Shown here: positions 42,281 through 57,116 of the stretch, piece by piece
Position numbering within the stretch: position 1 is the stretch's first letter
Layout of the letters: each line of letters opens with the position of its first letter
Assembly (NCBI GenBank): GCA_010015655.1
Contig: ML976656.1
Location: 112,524-176,523, forward strand
Reading direction: 5' to 3'
DNA: 64,000 nucleotides
Source of the DNA: Bimuria novae-zelandiae CBS 107.79
Lineage: Eukaryota > Ascomycota > Dothideomycetes > Pleosporales > Didymosphaeriaceae
Translations under genes and position numbers: made by a program
The notes under the pieces: generated by a model
Told to the model about the DNA's origin: nothing
The model's input: the letters and a program-made list of their open reading frames with translations, nothing else
The model's database searches: none

Positions 42281-45137
42281 TATGGGGGCGAGGGAGCGAC
42301 GATGCAAGGTCACTGCAACCAATGCATAACCTGTTACCTATGCCAATAGTTCGTAGAATATTATCCGTTAGGAAAGATGCTACAGTGTAAAAGAAAGCGT
42401 ACACGCCCTACGGTGACCAGCAAGCCATATAATCGCAGTCTTCAGGAGCAGTACGGTCCAGACTTCAGATGTAATCCTCGCTACAGCACTGCATGCCTAT
42501 GAGGGAGTTATTCCCAAAACTAATCCAATTTCAAGTCCAGAGGCGGTACTCATAAGGAGGCTTTGTAAAAAAAAAAAATACTAATATTTCCAAACGCATC
42601 GCGCATTAAGCACTGGTTTCTACATCAATGCCATCTACGCGGCTAGTCGGATCAAGGCTGGGCCCCATTCAGAGAACAGGTTATGTAAGACAGGTGCAAG
42701 AGAAGTAAGGATAGAGCACGTTGAGGGTGCGCACAGCTGCTGGGGAATATACATGAGAGTTTGGGAGAGTTTGGGGGAGGAAGATGTGAGATTGATGGGT
42801 CACTGGGGTGCGGTGATGCTTCGGTAGCAGTGTTTAAAGGGATAGGGTGGAAGACGGTCCAAGTTGCCGCAGAATCTTTTGGAGCGGTAACGTAGATGAA
42901 GCCAGAGTGAGCGGAGTGATGGGTTAAGCATCGGGCCACTCGTACCTAGACACGCCAGGCGGGACTACGTAGCCGTGTCTTTCAAACGTGTTATCGCCGA
43001 CCTGTAAGTTCGTATCAGAAACTTTCCATATTAAACTAGAAAATTGGCGAGAGGGGCGTACAGCTATAGCGTGCTCGTAAGCAACCCGACTGGTGTTCCA
43101 CATGCATCAGCATCGCGGGACGGAGCTGTTTGGTCCGGATACTTGTGTTCAGCTTCGCCGTCTGCTTTCTGGCGAGATCGAGATCCATGACATTCATAGC
43201 TCGAGCTTGAAGTTCTGCTGGAGCAAGGTTTGAACGAGCAGGGGTCATTGCGAACCACCTACAAACCCTGCTCGAGCATGCGGCCCATTAGATCTCATGT
43301 TCCACAGCATGTAATGGGCATGCGCTAGCAAACACTCTGTGAATCTGGGGACGCATGTGAAGTACCGAGGACCTGGTCTGCCCTGTTTAATTGGTGGTAG
43401 AATTTGAATCCGCCACAGTGTGAGATCTGTGGCTTGATTCTTTGAGGGTGTTCGCAAAAATGTAAATCCCTTATCAACAGTTGGTCACAACGCTCGTGGT
43501 GTGCATGCCCGCTCGACTGCAGCGATCAAGCCCTGCGTTGGCAGAAGATGATGCCGTGGTAACTTTTCAGCCAGTCGCAGAACAAGCAGAGCATGGCTGC
43601 CCTGACCGCCCTAACCGGTGAAGAGTAGGAAGATATTGGAACCGGCGGATCGCAGGGCCAAGGGGCCTCGTGAGCGTTGGAAACGTCATGCAGCCGATCC
43701 TGCATGGGTGTCCGTGCGACATGTACGCCATGTGCATGAGATACAACGGGGGAGGCGGGAGATGCCCCGGTTCGGTTATTCTGACTGGTACAGGCGAGGA
43801 TGAGACAGACGTTTTCAATACATTCGGGTCAAAGTGAAGCGATTTCCTGAGTAAAATCTTCTAAAGTGCGCACAATTTGACCGATGGGTCTGCTGCCTGG
43901 AATGTCGACACGAGATTATTTGTACTGAATTGGAGTTAGTGATGTCCACAGAGTAGCTTGCGTATGAAGATCCTGGGCAATGGTAATTCCGGGGTATAGT
44001 GTACATTCCGCGGAGACGACCTGATAAAACCGGCCTCAGGATTTTACAAGAGGGGCGCTTTCGAATCGTGATATGTAGATCTAGATCCGTAGATGAGCTG
44101 GGATGTATTGTGCGAAGCACCGGGCTTGATACCAGATCGGATCATACACGAACGCTCCATCGAAGATGTCGCCCAGTGTGCCATAGCGCCCGCCGTGAAC
44201 AAGGTTTTGGGGTTCCTTGGCAATGCTCCCGAGGAGCGCGACATCGGTCAGACTGATGTACGTGATTGCGGCTTGCAGAGTGGCGTTCGATGAACAATCG
44301 CGGTCCATCTAGCCGGGCAGAGGCGTGATGAAACACTGAAACGTTCCTTTGTAATGAGGACAAACCGCTGCTCATTCAACATAGATCACATAACTGACAC
44401 GTCAAAGCATGGGTTGACTGCGGTCTCATAGTATGCGCTGTATTTTTTGCTGCTTCATACCCAAGATTGATAGATAGTGTCGTGTGACTGAAGGGATTCC
44501 AGTAAAGCTGCTGGGAGACTTGGCAGTCTACCTTCGAAGCTTCGAAGGACAAGCATTGTCTCCAACCATATGGCACAAACGCATGGACGTGCGGGCACCT
44601 GCGGTCCGGTAGAGGAGCGCTCAAATCTCGCGACCCGGTGGTGCTCACGACAACTCATCCCGACGAATGAGATGCACCTAGGCGCATGCTAAACTCATTT
44701 GGTGCATCTTGTCCTCGCGAGAAGCAGGTTGACACAAGCCGACTGGATACCGTGTTGCTCACATGTGTGAAATTGTACTTGTGCGTCGATGATGTGCATG
44801 TTCTTGCATATGATGTTGACTAATGCAGTGCTACGAACTGTTGCATGTGCAGCATCGGGGCTACTTTTACACTTCCGTATTCGGAATGGCTATGCCCGAC
44901 ATAGACTTCGCGAGATCTCGCGTCCGGCGCAAATCGCGTTCCTTTCCTGCAGTTCTAGCAATGCCCGATACTCTGATGTGTATCACCGTAGCGGTGAGTC
45001 CTGTTAATGGAGGGTGTGTGCGACACACAGCCGCTCGCCATGAGGTTGCCTTGTCGCTGACATGCCTGATCACCCAGGTCACGCCGATCAACAACCCTGC
45101 TTGCATCCTGAATCATCCAGTGTGCAGTGTTGCCAGC
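42281..45137. other. 2.9-kb stretch without a recognised gene
   Basis: Read on both strands; only short frames of random composition. A 12-A run occurs near 42568. The CASP-, SRP19- and other gene-like exon patterns seen elsewhere are absent. Confidence 0.4.
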
Positions 45138-45896
45138 TCATTTCTTCTTCTTGTCTTTCTTGCTTTTACCGCCTCCGCCTCCGCCTTCACCGGAAGCGGC
45201 CCCTCCGGCGCCTGCCGAGCCTCCCATCTCTCCCTGCATTTCAGCCATCATGTCCTGCAGGAAATTCTCACTGACGCCGCCACCCGTCAGCGCCGGGGAG
45301 TGTAGTGGAAGGATCTTGTTCATCTTCCATCCCTTGGGCACCGCCGGTTCCGGCATTTCTTTGGGCATTGGGAGGCCTCTGATTGGTAACCTGAAAGGCG
45401 AGTTTTTCTGGGTCGGATGTGCCTTCAGATACTGCGATACTAGGATGTAGAGGTGATGCTTGTTCTTCACATTCTTATTCAGTTGCTTCCCGTCCTGACG
45501 TAACAAGACACGTATCCGGCCTGGATTGCTCCAGTCTTTGGGATGAAGCTTGTCAGGCTCAAAGACGGTTTGGAGCCCAAGGCTCGCCGTAGCATCAGCC
45601 ATCTCTCGTGCCAGCGGGTTCTCGACTGCCAGCTCCGCGCCCACTCGTCGACCTTCGGCTCGCGTGCGAGACTTGTCGAAGTATACTGGGTACAAGCATT
45701 GGAAATGCTTGGACCTCTCGCGGTCGGCTGAATTAGTGAGCCCCGGCGCCTGAGGCTCCAGCATCTCCGATGGCAATGCAGAGCCGGGTGCGGAGCCAGG
45801 GATGCGGGACGCGCTGATAAGGTCAGGAGCATCCGGGAGCTCCATTTCGGGCGGATCGGAATCCGAGTCCGAGACTTCCTCTATGCGCGGATTCAT
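45138..45896 (-). CDS. SEC65: Signal recognition particle subunit SRP19 (Sec65)
   Basis: Single exon, 252 aa from the ATG at 45896. The N-terminus is an acidic extension (EEVSDSDSDPPEMELPDAPD) followed by the SRP19 fold: HFQCLYPVYFDKSRTRAEGRRV, NPLAREMADA, DWSNPGRIRVLLR and LYILVSQYLKAHP. The tail is Gly/Ala-rich and ends in a lysine cluster KSKKDKKKK. SRP19 binds 7SL/scR1 RNA and enables SRP54 loading for co-translational targeting to the ER. The frame is open a further 161 codons upstream, but that sequence is Arg/Pro/Ser-rich without family character and is taken as leader. Confidence 0.92.
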   Translation of the reverse strand: MNPRIEEVSDSDSDPPEMELPDAPDLISASRIPGSAPGSALPSEMLEPQAPGLTNSADRERSKHFQCLYPVYFDKSRTRAEGRRVGAELAVENPLAREMADATASLGLQTVFEPDKLHPKDWSNPGRIRVLLRQDGKQLNKNVKNKHHLYILVSQYLKAHPTQKNSPFRLPIRGLPMPKEMPEPAVPKGWKMNKILPLHSPALTGGGVSENFLQDMMAEMQGEMGGSAGAGGAASGEGGGGGGKSKKDKKKK

Positions 45897-47864
45897 CGTG
45901 AAGGTCGTTCCTTCCGAGTGTGTGGGCGGGCGGGATTGGACGTGTGAGGATGCAAAAGGCGGTGACAAAACTCTACGAGTCAGTGTGGGCGAAAGTCTGC
46001 GATCAAAGCAGGGGAAGGCTGTTGCTGCCGAAGTCGGAAGACTAGGACCGGGCGCAGAATCGTCGAAGCAAGCACTCGTGAGTGGGGTGGAAGGAGCGAC
46101 GAAAGATTGTGTGGTGTTGCTCGATTTCTCGGCAAGAGCTAGGCACGGGCCAATGAGGGGTAAGGGCCGGGGTAGGCGCACTCGGGAGCGCTTCCCAACA
46201 CACGGCCCGATGTCTAAACTTCTGGGTGCCGAAAACCTGCCCACAACCTCCCTCGAGCATGCAAGATCATGCACCCTGGTGGGCTGATGCTCGTCAGAGC
46301 AGTTGCGTGCGGCACGGCCTGTGATTGCCAAGGCTGCCGTCAGCTCATGCAACTGCTTATCACCACCGTTATACAACATCCATGTTTTGACCGGTTCCGC
46401 CAGGAAATGAAGGCCTCAAGCTACGGTCTGATCAGCTGAACAGGGTTACATTTGCCTGGTTCGGTGTCGTACGGTATGCATTTCGCCATCGTAGTCGCAG
46501 CTCTGTCCGCCTGGCTTCCGGAACCGACAGCTTGACCGATCTGATTGAACCTGGCCATGGAACCTTGCAACCGGATCAAGCGCTCCGTTCGTGCGAGAAT
46601 GCCATTGTGCTTTCGGTTTCGAATACTTTTCACGGCAAGCACGCAGAGCATGCATCGTCGATCTTGCGATTGCCTGAGCATCTTCGGACCAGGTTCGGCC
46701 ACAAATCTTAGCCAACAGAGAGCGTTTTCGGCATATCCATTGTTAGATGCGCAAACACTGGGCCACCTCTACCGCCTTGATTGACAGGTCGGTGTGACGG
46801 GAGCATTCGTCTTCCTCTAAATCACTCGGTTATAGTCGCTTATTCGCCCGTGGGTCCCGTGTGGCCGGTGCTGTTCTGATGCACATGCTACCTGTTCCTG
46901 GCAAAGCACGAGGACCTACCGCTTCCTGACCAGGGCGCAAACATCTAAGGCTTCTCGAAAGACTAAAGAGCGTGAGGCATCTTACTCAGGATGGCAGCAC
47001 ATGATCAGTTGTATTCTGCATAGAATTCGTTGTTATAACAAGGGTTACCTGCGCTGGCCTATCAGCACCAGTCTGCCCTGCAGCCTCTTCGATCACGGTA
47101 CCGAAGGTCATACAAAAAGAGTCAACTGGCAGGGGTACTTTCAAAAAACACCAACGGCACAACTGCAGTGCGAAGCGAGCACTCTTGCTTCCAGTAAAAT
47201 TTGATTCAATCGCCCGTTTGGCTCGGCATGCACTGTTCCTGCATGCATATATCCGATCCGGATTGATTACTGCTAGCGACCTGCAGCTCGGTAACCAAGA
47301 CCGATCTCACATCTCGCAGTCTGCCATCGACCCACCCATAACTTTAACACACGTTAGGGAACCGAACGAACGGGATCTCATTGGTCTGCAAACGATCCTC
47401 GACGAACAGTTAAGATACGAGCGGACTATATCCGCCTCATTTCTCCGTCAGAGCCATCAAAAATACGCTTGAAGGCATGAACTGCGAAAATTTGGCGTAT
47501 CAACGAGCCAAAGCACTATCTCGGGGAGAGCGATTGCCGTCGACCGTTCCGGTCCGGCGCTAGACAACCTTAGGCCCAGATGATTTCTCGGCATCCCGAC
47601 AAAGGGCGGTCCGCCTGCAGTCGACCATGATGACCATTGCAGAGGCTATCTCACTACCGGCGCTAGCCTACCTACAACCCATGAAGCCGGTGGCGGGGTA
47701 GGTGCAAATATCGGTGAAGAGTAAACGCTCGTGCAGCCGGCACGTATAAAGTCCCTCCAGCCTCTCCTCCTTCTCCAGTTCTTTGTTCCATCATCACATG
47801 CCTTCTTCCTCTACTCTTCTTTGTCATCATCCACTTCAGACGTTCGATTATCCATAGTTGCACA
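45897..47864. other. 2-kb divergent intergenic region, no gene seen
   Basis: Lies between the SRP19 and aminotransferase starts, which point away from each other. Frames here are short and unconvincing. Confidence 0.45.
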
Positions 47865-49675
47865 ATGTTGAACGCCAGGAAAGCAACTCGAATAACTCCG
47901 CATGTTGCTTCGCCTACAGCTGTGCCAACAACCCGGATTCCTGTTTCCAGTACATCATCTGCCCATTTTCCTACATCGAGAAACCCAGCTTTGCTCCCTC
48001 GGAACTTCAAGAAAGCTCCAATAGAGATCGATCGCCAGGTAGGCCATTGGACTCGTACGACGGATGGCCGGGAGATCTTTGATGCTTCCGGTGGTGCTGC
48101 AGTGAGCAATTTCGGACCTGGCGAGATCCCGAGGATCAAAGCTGCCGCTGATCAAGCGTCTGCTCGGTACGGGCCCTACCAGTGTGGGCTTTCTTATGAT
48201 ACCGAGCCAGTTCAGCAGCTCGCAGATGCTCTAGTACGGAGCACTGACGGCATCATGGAATCCGTAGCTTTCTACGGTTCAGGTGAGCTCCTGTACATGT
48301 ACCATGCACACACTCATCATCTTAACCAATCAAAGGCTCCGACGCTGTCGAGGCTGGATTCAAACTGCTTCTACAGTATTGGCAAGACGTCGGTCAACCC
48401 GAACGCCAGATATTTGTTGCTCGCGAGCAATCTTACCACGGGACAACTCTCGCGTCTCTGTCCTTAGGATCCTACTGGTCTAGACGAGACCCATTCGAGG
48501 ACCTCTTGATGGATGTTCACCACGTACCGGCTTGCAGTCCATATCGTGGGAAGAAAGAAGGACAGAGTGACAAAGATTATGTCAAGCATCTCCAAGACCA
48601 GCTGCGACGGAAATTCGAGGAGCTTGGCCACGGGAAAGTAGCAGGATTTGTGTGTGAGCCGATAGTTGGCGCAGTAAGTTTCTTCACAGTTGCTCGAAAT
48701 AGATTGAGTTTCGACCGTATATGTCGTTGGGTTTTAGTTGTTACACAGAATATGCAAGCCAAGCCTAATCCTGGTTGGCTAAGTTGCTATCCACTTCTGC
48801 TTCCATGCATACCATGGGACCAATGACTGACGGCGATGACAGGCCTTGGGATGTGTCCCCGCTCTCCCCGGATATCTGAAAGCAATGCAGGAGGTCTGCG
48901 ACGACTTCGATGTTCCACTCATGCTTGATGAGATCATGTGTGGTTGGGGACGATGCGGGACTCTCCACGCCTGGCAGGACGAGGGCGTCATACCCGACGT
49001 TCAGCTGATTGGGAAGGGATTTGCTGGTGGACATGAACAAATATCTGCAATGCTTATCGGAAGGAGGCGTGGAATTGTGGACACAATCCGCGATACTTCC
49101 ATCATTTTTAATCACGGGCACACATTCCAGAATCCAGCCAAGTGTTGCGCAGCTGCCCTGGAGACCATGAAAATGGTCCAAGAGTATCTACCCAACGTGA
49201 GGGCCATGGGTGAGCTTCTTATGAAGCGGCTCAAGGCTCGACTTAGTGCCCACGTCAATGTCGGTGACATTCGGGGCAAGGGGCTCTTCGTCGGGGTGAG
49301 TTCAGTAACAATCTGTGGCATTCATCAACTAACCTTGTCAGATTGAATTTGTGCAAGACGAGCTCTCTAAAACCGCTTTTGATCCACAGGACGCGATCTC
49401 TGCCAAGATCCATGAAATGGGTACGTTTTCAACCCGACATACACGCGTTGCCCAAGTTACAGTCTGACCAGTTGACAGGTCTTACGCACGCTTTCCAAAT
49501 ACACGTCTACCCTGGGTCGGGAAGTGCCAACCCGCATGGAAAGGAGGGTGACCACATCATTCTGGCGCCCCCCTTCGATATCAACGAAGACGAGGTCAAC
49601 CTAATCGTGGACAGGGTCGGTGCCTTGGTCGACCATTTCTTCAAGGAACAGAACCTTGCGATCCAGCAGTCCTGA
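47865..49675 (+). CDS. Class III (omega) PLP-dependent aminotransferase
   Basis: Five exons: 47865-48282, 48336-48673, 48843-49295, 49342-49420 and 49479-49675; 494 aa with all phases closing. The N-terminus (MLNARKATRITPHVASPTA) is basic and Ser/Thr-rich, possibly a mitochondrial signal. Core motifs: DASGGAAVSNFG, the PLP-phosphate loop FYGSGSDAVEAGFKL across the first junction, SYHGTTLASLSLGS, GFVCEPIVGA, the PLP-ring Asp in LMLDEIMCGWGR and the Schiff-base Lys in LIGKGFAGG. Also NHGHTFQNPAKCCAAALETM and GLFVG. The family uses PLP to move amino groups from omega-amines or omega-amino acids to keto acids; the substrate cannot be fixed from sequence. Confidence 0.92.
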
Positions 49676-52640
49676 GACTTCGACGACACACTGTTCTCCG
49701 AATTTGTACAAACTGTTTCCATGTCTTGCACATAGGGGTGGTTTCGCACTGATTGAAAATTCTACGGCCGGGTGGTAATTTGGTCTCCTTTCTTCTGGTG
49801 CTGCCTGGTGGCGAAATTGCTTATCGAGGGGGGCTGACACACCCTGATTTTGGGAGCTCTACGGACCAAGTTGCAAGGAGTTGGTGGCATTTATGCTGTA
49901 ATAGTCTCGATTGGGTGGGTTGTTCTTTCCTTGGTGTCTTTCTTGTGCTTTGGTACCGCCGCCTGTCTCTTTTCCAGACGGCACATGATCTGTTGTCTCT
50001 TTTGGAAATTGTACTTAGATCCCTTGATAGTATGACTTGAATGACTACTTAATCGATAGACTTTTGCGTTTCGGCTTTCTCTGCTTCTCGGTCGTTCCTT
50101 CCTCTGCGCAGCCATTCTACTACAAGCCTTCATTCAGCCACATGATACACAAGCACTTGAGTAAGTTTGGAAACCCTCGCATTGCATCATCCGATCTTGC
50201 TGTCATTCCACATTATCCACACCTCCCCGATTTTGCAGAGACCCGAGAGTTTCGCCCCTCGGCCTTGGCACTTATGTCCGAGCCGCCAGACCACCTCACA
50301 ACCAGACAAGTCAACAAGCAAGTCAAGTCTTGCGAACGGCCCTACTATTGGGACGTGCAGGCTGTCACGGACCAGACGGTGCTCCGTCAACGAGACTTGA
50401 CTTGCTTGTTGCCAACTGTGCTCACAACAGTCTGCCCAACAGAATGCAGCATCCAACCCGACGGCTCGACTCACTAATACAGCGACTTGCAGACGGTCCC
50501 TGGCATGTTAAGGTTCGCACGAACATGGGCGCCTGCATACAAGCGGCAAAAAATTGTCCTTTATCGCTTGAGAGGACGAACGGCAGTACGACGGCGAGTC
50601 TGGACGTGAGGCGAAGTGGGCCGGCGACCCCTCCATGACGGAAGCGCGTGTGGGAAAGAGGCAGGTCTACAGCAGGCGAGATAATACATCGCGTTCAACA
50701 ATTGCTTCACGGGGTGCGAAGGTGAGCGTAACGGGTTTGTTCTGCGCTGGAGTAGCAGGGCAATAGGCCTTCGCTGCGGAAAGCCTCCGCACACTGGTCA
50801 GAAGCATCAGCGCGTGGAAAGCGACAACATGCGTGCGGCACAGGGCGACCTGTAAGCAGTGGATTGCATTTGTGAAGGACGAAAGCCGAGGATGTGTACC
50901 GTTTGCATGGGACTTTCGCACGCCTCATGACCTCACGTTTTTATTTCACTGGCTTGGGAGAGAGGTTCTTGAATGGATCGGTCCTGCTCACATCAGCCTC
51001 ACATTGCCGCGCTCCATATACCCGCTATCGCGTAAAGCTGAAAGCTGGCTCTACAATACTACGTTAGCAATCGAAGTATGGCTATTATCGATTTTTGAGT
51101 TTGTTATATTATCCATCCTAGGGTTACTTATCACGTTTTTCCGCGATAAAACTGGTCTTTCATAGCCCACTTCTACCTCAACGCGGAAGACCCGCCCGTG
51201 AACGTCGGCTGTCCACTATGTACGCACCCCTCCTGGGATCTGCGGTGTGGTATCACGTCCAGGCGTACATATATTGCAGGTACCGGCCTTGGATTGGAAA
51301 TCTTATGTTAGCAGAACACGTGACCTCGGCAGTCCTAAGGTCCCGAGCTCATTCTAAGCACTGTTTCAGGCACTGCTGGAGAAGTGAAACCTCAGGAAAG
51401 ACATGTTTGATATAGAGTGACTGTTACTGACGGGTACAATGTCACACGAGCCCCATAACTCTGCATACTTATGAGTGCTGTTTAGTCCTTCATCTCCACT
51501 GTAGCGTGAGATATCACATCATCTTGCATGGCAGTGAAGAAAAGCCGCGTCAACTGCTATCTACATACAACCAGAAGGTATTCAAGCTAGTATAGAACGC
51601 AAGTGGTCGATGTCTACAAGTATTCTTACCTATAACATCCAGTGTGTGAAAGGTTACAGCTGGTGGCTGTCTGTGACATTGGCGTCGACACGAGGCACGG
51701 TTCGGAGCAGAGGACTGGTTGGTGCAGGGCTGTTGCGACTGCTTTGAGCAGCAGACTAAGCGGGCTTGTTATACAATAGGAATAAATTTGCCTGGCATGG
51801 CTGAGCAGCGCCCTGGCCTCCGCGCTTCCAGATGAAGTGGGTTCGGACAGTCAGCCCGGCGGAGCAACAGTGTGCGGAGGCCAGAGACAGCCTTTTACGC
51901 AGCGTCGCCGGGGCGCAAGCGACCGAATAGATGGTAAATGGGATTGGGCGCCGTCTTTATCGGGTGAAATGAATGGGTTAGCATCCTGGCCTGTCCGCCA
52001 GGTAACGCCCACACACTCGCACAACCAGCGCTGCCTGCGAGAGAGCCGCGTCGACAGTAGCAGCGTCCTGTAGAGTAGCGTGCTGTAGGGGCAGGTTGTA
52101 AATATTGTTGTATTGAAGGTTTCCGACCTATTATTGTGCTGGCCAAACGCGCTCACAGCGCTATGGGGTTGCCATGGCGCGAATGACGAGCGGTGCACTG
52201 CAACTCAAGCGATCGCCGTCCGTGCACCCTCCAGTCTCCACTCCCAGTGACCCAATGCCAAAGCCTTCGTGTCCATCACGACTGTCCGTCGTCCTCGCCT
52301 GCTCCAGCGTCCCATTCTTCCCCCACGTACTGATCGAGCGCCAGCAACAAGCACGGTGACGCCCATGGTCGCCCGTCCGCACGCCTGAAGGACGCCCGTC
52401 TCCGCATCGCCCTCGACCGGCTGGCTGGCCTGCGATAACGGCACCAGGTGCCTTCAGCACACACACACACACAGCGACCGGCCCACGGGTAAAAATCTGC
52501 GTGCTGCGTCCTAGACACTCACCCGGCGCGCCCAGGAACCTGCCTTCACCCTTGGCAGACGCAGCCTGTCTCGCTCGACCAGCGGAGGAATAGCCTTTCG
52601 ACGTCTGACCTCGCTCCCCGACAGACAGGGCCCAAACGAC
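49676..52640. other. 3-kb stretch without a recognised gene
   Basis: No conserved protein or splice-linked exons seen on either strand. The last 800 bp probably hold the long promoter and leader of the LAMMER kinase, including a short CA run near 52460. I looked for tRNA-like sequence by eye and saw none that I would call. Confidence 0.4.
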
Positions 52641-54855
<2,215 letters not shown>

Positions 54856-55898
54856 GACCGAGCATCTACCATTCTGTTCGGTCGAATTTCGACCCTATTA
54901 TCAGTACTGCGGCCAGCGAGGCGGCGTTAGGCGGAACCCTTGACTTCGTGCTTTCCGCATCTTTTGCATTTACGATGGCGATACGATGCATGGAGGAAAA
55001 GGATGGACAGTGTCACACAGGCTCCATTGACGTTACATAAGTCTATGTTATTTCTGCTTATGTTTAGTTTCGGCCTATCGGCCAGCGACACTCCTGGTGT
55101 TCGTTTGTCTCAATGAAGCAAATGCTCTCCCCCTTCGGCGAACCGAGACGCTGGACCGATGGTCTACTATTATACTACTTATCGAGCACGATGTTAGCAC
55201 AAAAGCATAGTAAGAAGAAGCAGTCGGGACGAGGAGGGGTAGCTGGAGGTTAGAGTCCGGAGGTCGAGCTTCGGGCTTTGGAAAGGGAGACGATTGTTCA
55301 GGTCGGCTACGATGGTGGCGTTGTATAATCTACTCTGTGGGACTCTTTTGTATCGAGTAGGGTGCGATGGAGGTTGAACAGGTTAGCGGTATAAACTCGC
55401 CTTCTCCCAACAACAAATAAGAAAAAAGTCACGAGTCAACAACGTCATGAGTCAACAACGTCATAACCCAGTGTCTTTAACTGCTGCTTGCTCGTTTCGT
55501 CGCGGATGTGTGCTTATAGAGTAAGGTATGACCCGAGCAGCTGCCGGTTCGGATTACGAGTACGAAGACGAACCTTGATGGACTAAGATCTGCGTTGGGC
55601 TTTCTACATGGAGATGTCTTTGGTCACCGCTCATCCTGCTTACACCCTCTGGGCACCTCAAGGGCTTACCTGCGCTCTGTCAGCCCACGCAGATACGGAC
55701 GTGATGTGATGCTCGCGTTCAACATGCATATGGTTGGGTTGATTAGATGGGCAAGCGCAACCGAGGCCGGCATGCCAAGACAGCGCGGGGCCAATCGGCG
55801 TAGACTGGGGTAAACACGCTTTTTGGTAAACACGCTCCCGCGTCGATTTGCGCCAGGAAACCAGACGGAATATACGGTACAAGTAATCGTTCTGCGAG
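54856..55898. other. Intergenic, no gene seen
   Basis: 3' flank of the kinase gene and 5' flank of MTW1. A direct repeat of about 15 bp (GTCAACAACGTCATA/G) occurs near 55435-55465. Frames are short and random. Confidence 0.5.
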
Positions 55899-57116
55899 AT
55901 GGCGTCCTCGAAGCAGAATGAGAATTTACTGCTCACGGAGCATTTTACTTGGCCGCCTATTGTGCGTATACCAGAAAAGATTGTGGTGTGGTGGAAAGAG
56001 TGCTAATGATATACAGTCCCTCCTCGACGAGATCATCAACGCGGTAAACGAGTCGCTGAATTCCTGCAACGACACGCTCGAAATGGGGTTACTTTCCGTA
56101 CCGCCGGAGCATCTGGGGTTTACGCCGGGCAAAGACGAGAGTGCGGAGAAGATGGGTGAGCGGGCGAGGCTGGAGATCGAGGAGGGGGCACAGAAGCTCG
56201 AGACGCTGATGATGGATGCGGTGGATAGGAATTTTGATAGGTTAGAGATTTGGACGTTGAGGAATGTGTTGTGTTTGCCGCGCGAGGAGGGGTTCGAGGG
56301 GTGGGTTAGGTTGGGGCATTATGAGGTGAGTGGGATGTGTTCTTGGAGAGGAAGGAAGCCTTTAGGGCGGGGATTAGACTGGGGTAAGGGAGATAGGAGA
56401 GCAATGGTTAATGTGTGTGGTAGGGCTTGAGGATTCCGCCAAAAGACAACACGATCACGCCTGAAGCGCTCTACGCGCTGCGCCGAAAACTCGTCGAAAC
56501 GAACCGTCTCCGCGAAGTGCTCGAGCGCGAACAGCGCCGCAATGAGGAACAGCTCACGCACCTCCGCCGTATCCTGCAGCCGGTGAAGCGCGAGCCGCGC
56601 TCGTCGACGTCGTCTGAGCAAGATACGTCCGCCGCGCAGGACGCCGCGCCCTTTGCTTTCCTCACGCATAACCCATCTGCGCAAGCGTTAGGCGTACAAC
56701 CTCTCCCCGCGCAGAAGAAGCCCACGTCCGCGGCCGCTGCTACAGCGCTAGATTCTAGAACGCCCCTTGCGACGCACACTTCCTTCACCATCAGCCAGCT
56801 ACCCTTCCTCCGCGAACAGCTCGCTGAGCTGAAGTCGAAATTGGGAAGTGCGGCGCTTCCACGTGGTAAGGGCGGCGATGGCGAGGAGCGCGTGAACGAG
56901 CGGAGGACGTATATCGAGAGTCAGAGTAGGCGTATATTGGAGAAGAGGGGCGTGGATACGAAGGATGGGGTTGAGGGTAATTTTGAGGGGCAGAGGGCGA
57001 GGGGGGAGGAGATTGGGGCGTTGGAGGGGATTGTTTCGGCTATTGGGAGGGGGAGGAGTGAGGCGGCTGCGGGTGTGGAGGGAGAGGGGGAGGGAGATGT
57101 GATGGATACTTCATGA
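55899..57116 (+). CDS. MTW1: Kinetochore MIND complex subunit Mtw1 (Mis12)
   Basis: Three exons: 55899-55961, 56017-56325 and 56424-57116; 354 aa. Splicing gives MASSKQNENLLLTEHFTWPP joined to ISLLDEIINAVNESLNSC, the Mis12 signature (head I). GLLSVPPEHLGF and helical sequence with DNTITPEALYALRRKLVETN follow. Mis12/Mtw1 with Nnf1, Dsn1 and Nsl1 links the inner centromere (CENP-C) to the Ndc80 and Knl1 complexes. The first exon is only 63 nt, so the gene can be missed if read from the later frames. The C-terminal third is low-complexity, Gly/Glu-rich. Confidence 0.9.

Noticed and set aside
51837..52073. Possible tRNA-like sequence near 51975-52010
   Set aside because: GTTAGCATCCTGG...CCAGGTAAC pairs partly, but no complete cloverleaf with a T-loop GTTCRA box could be drawn.
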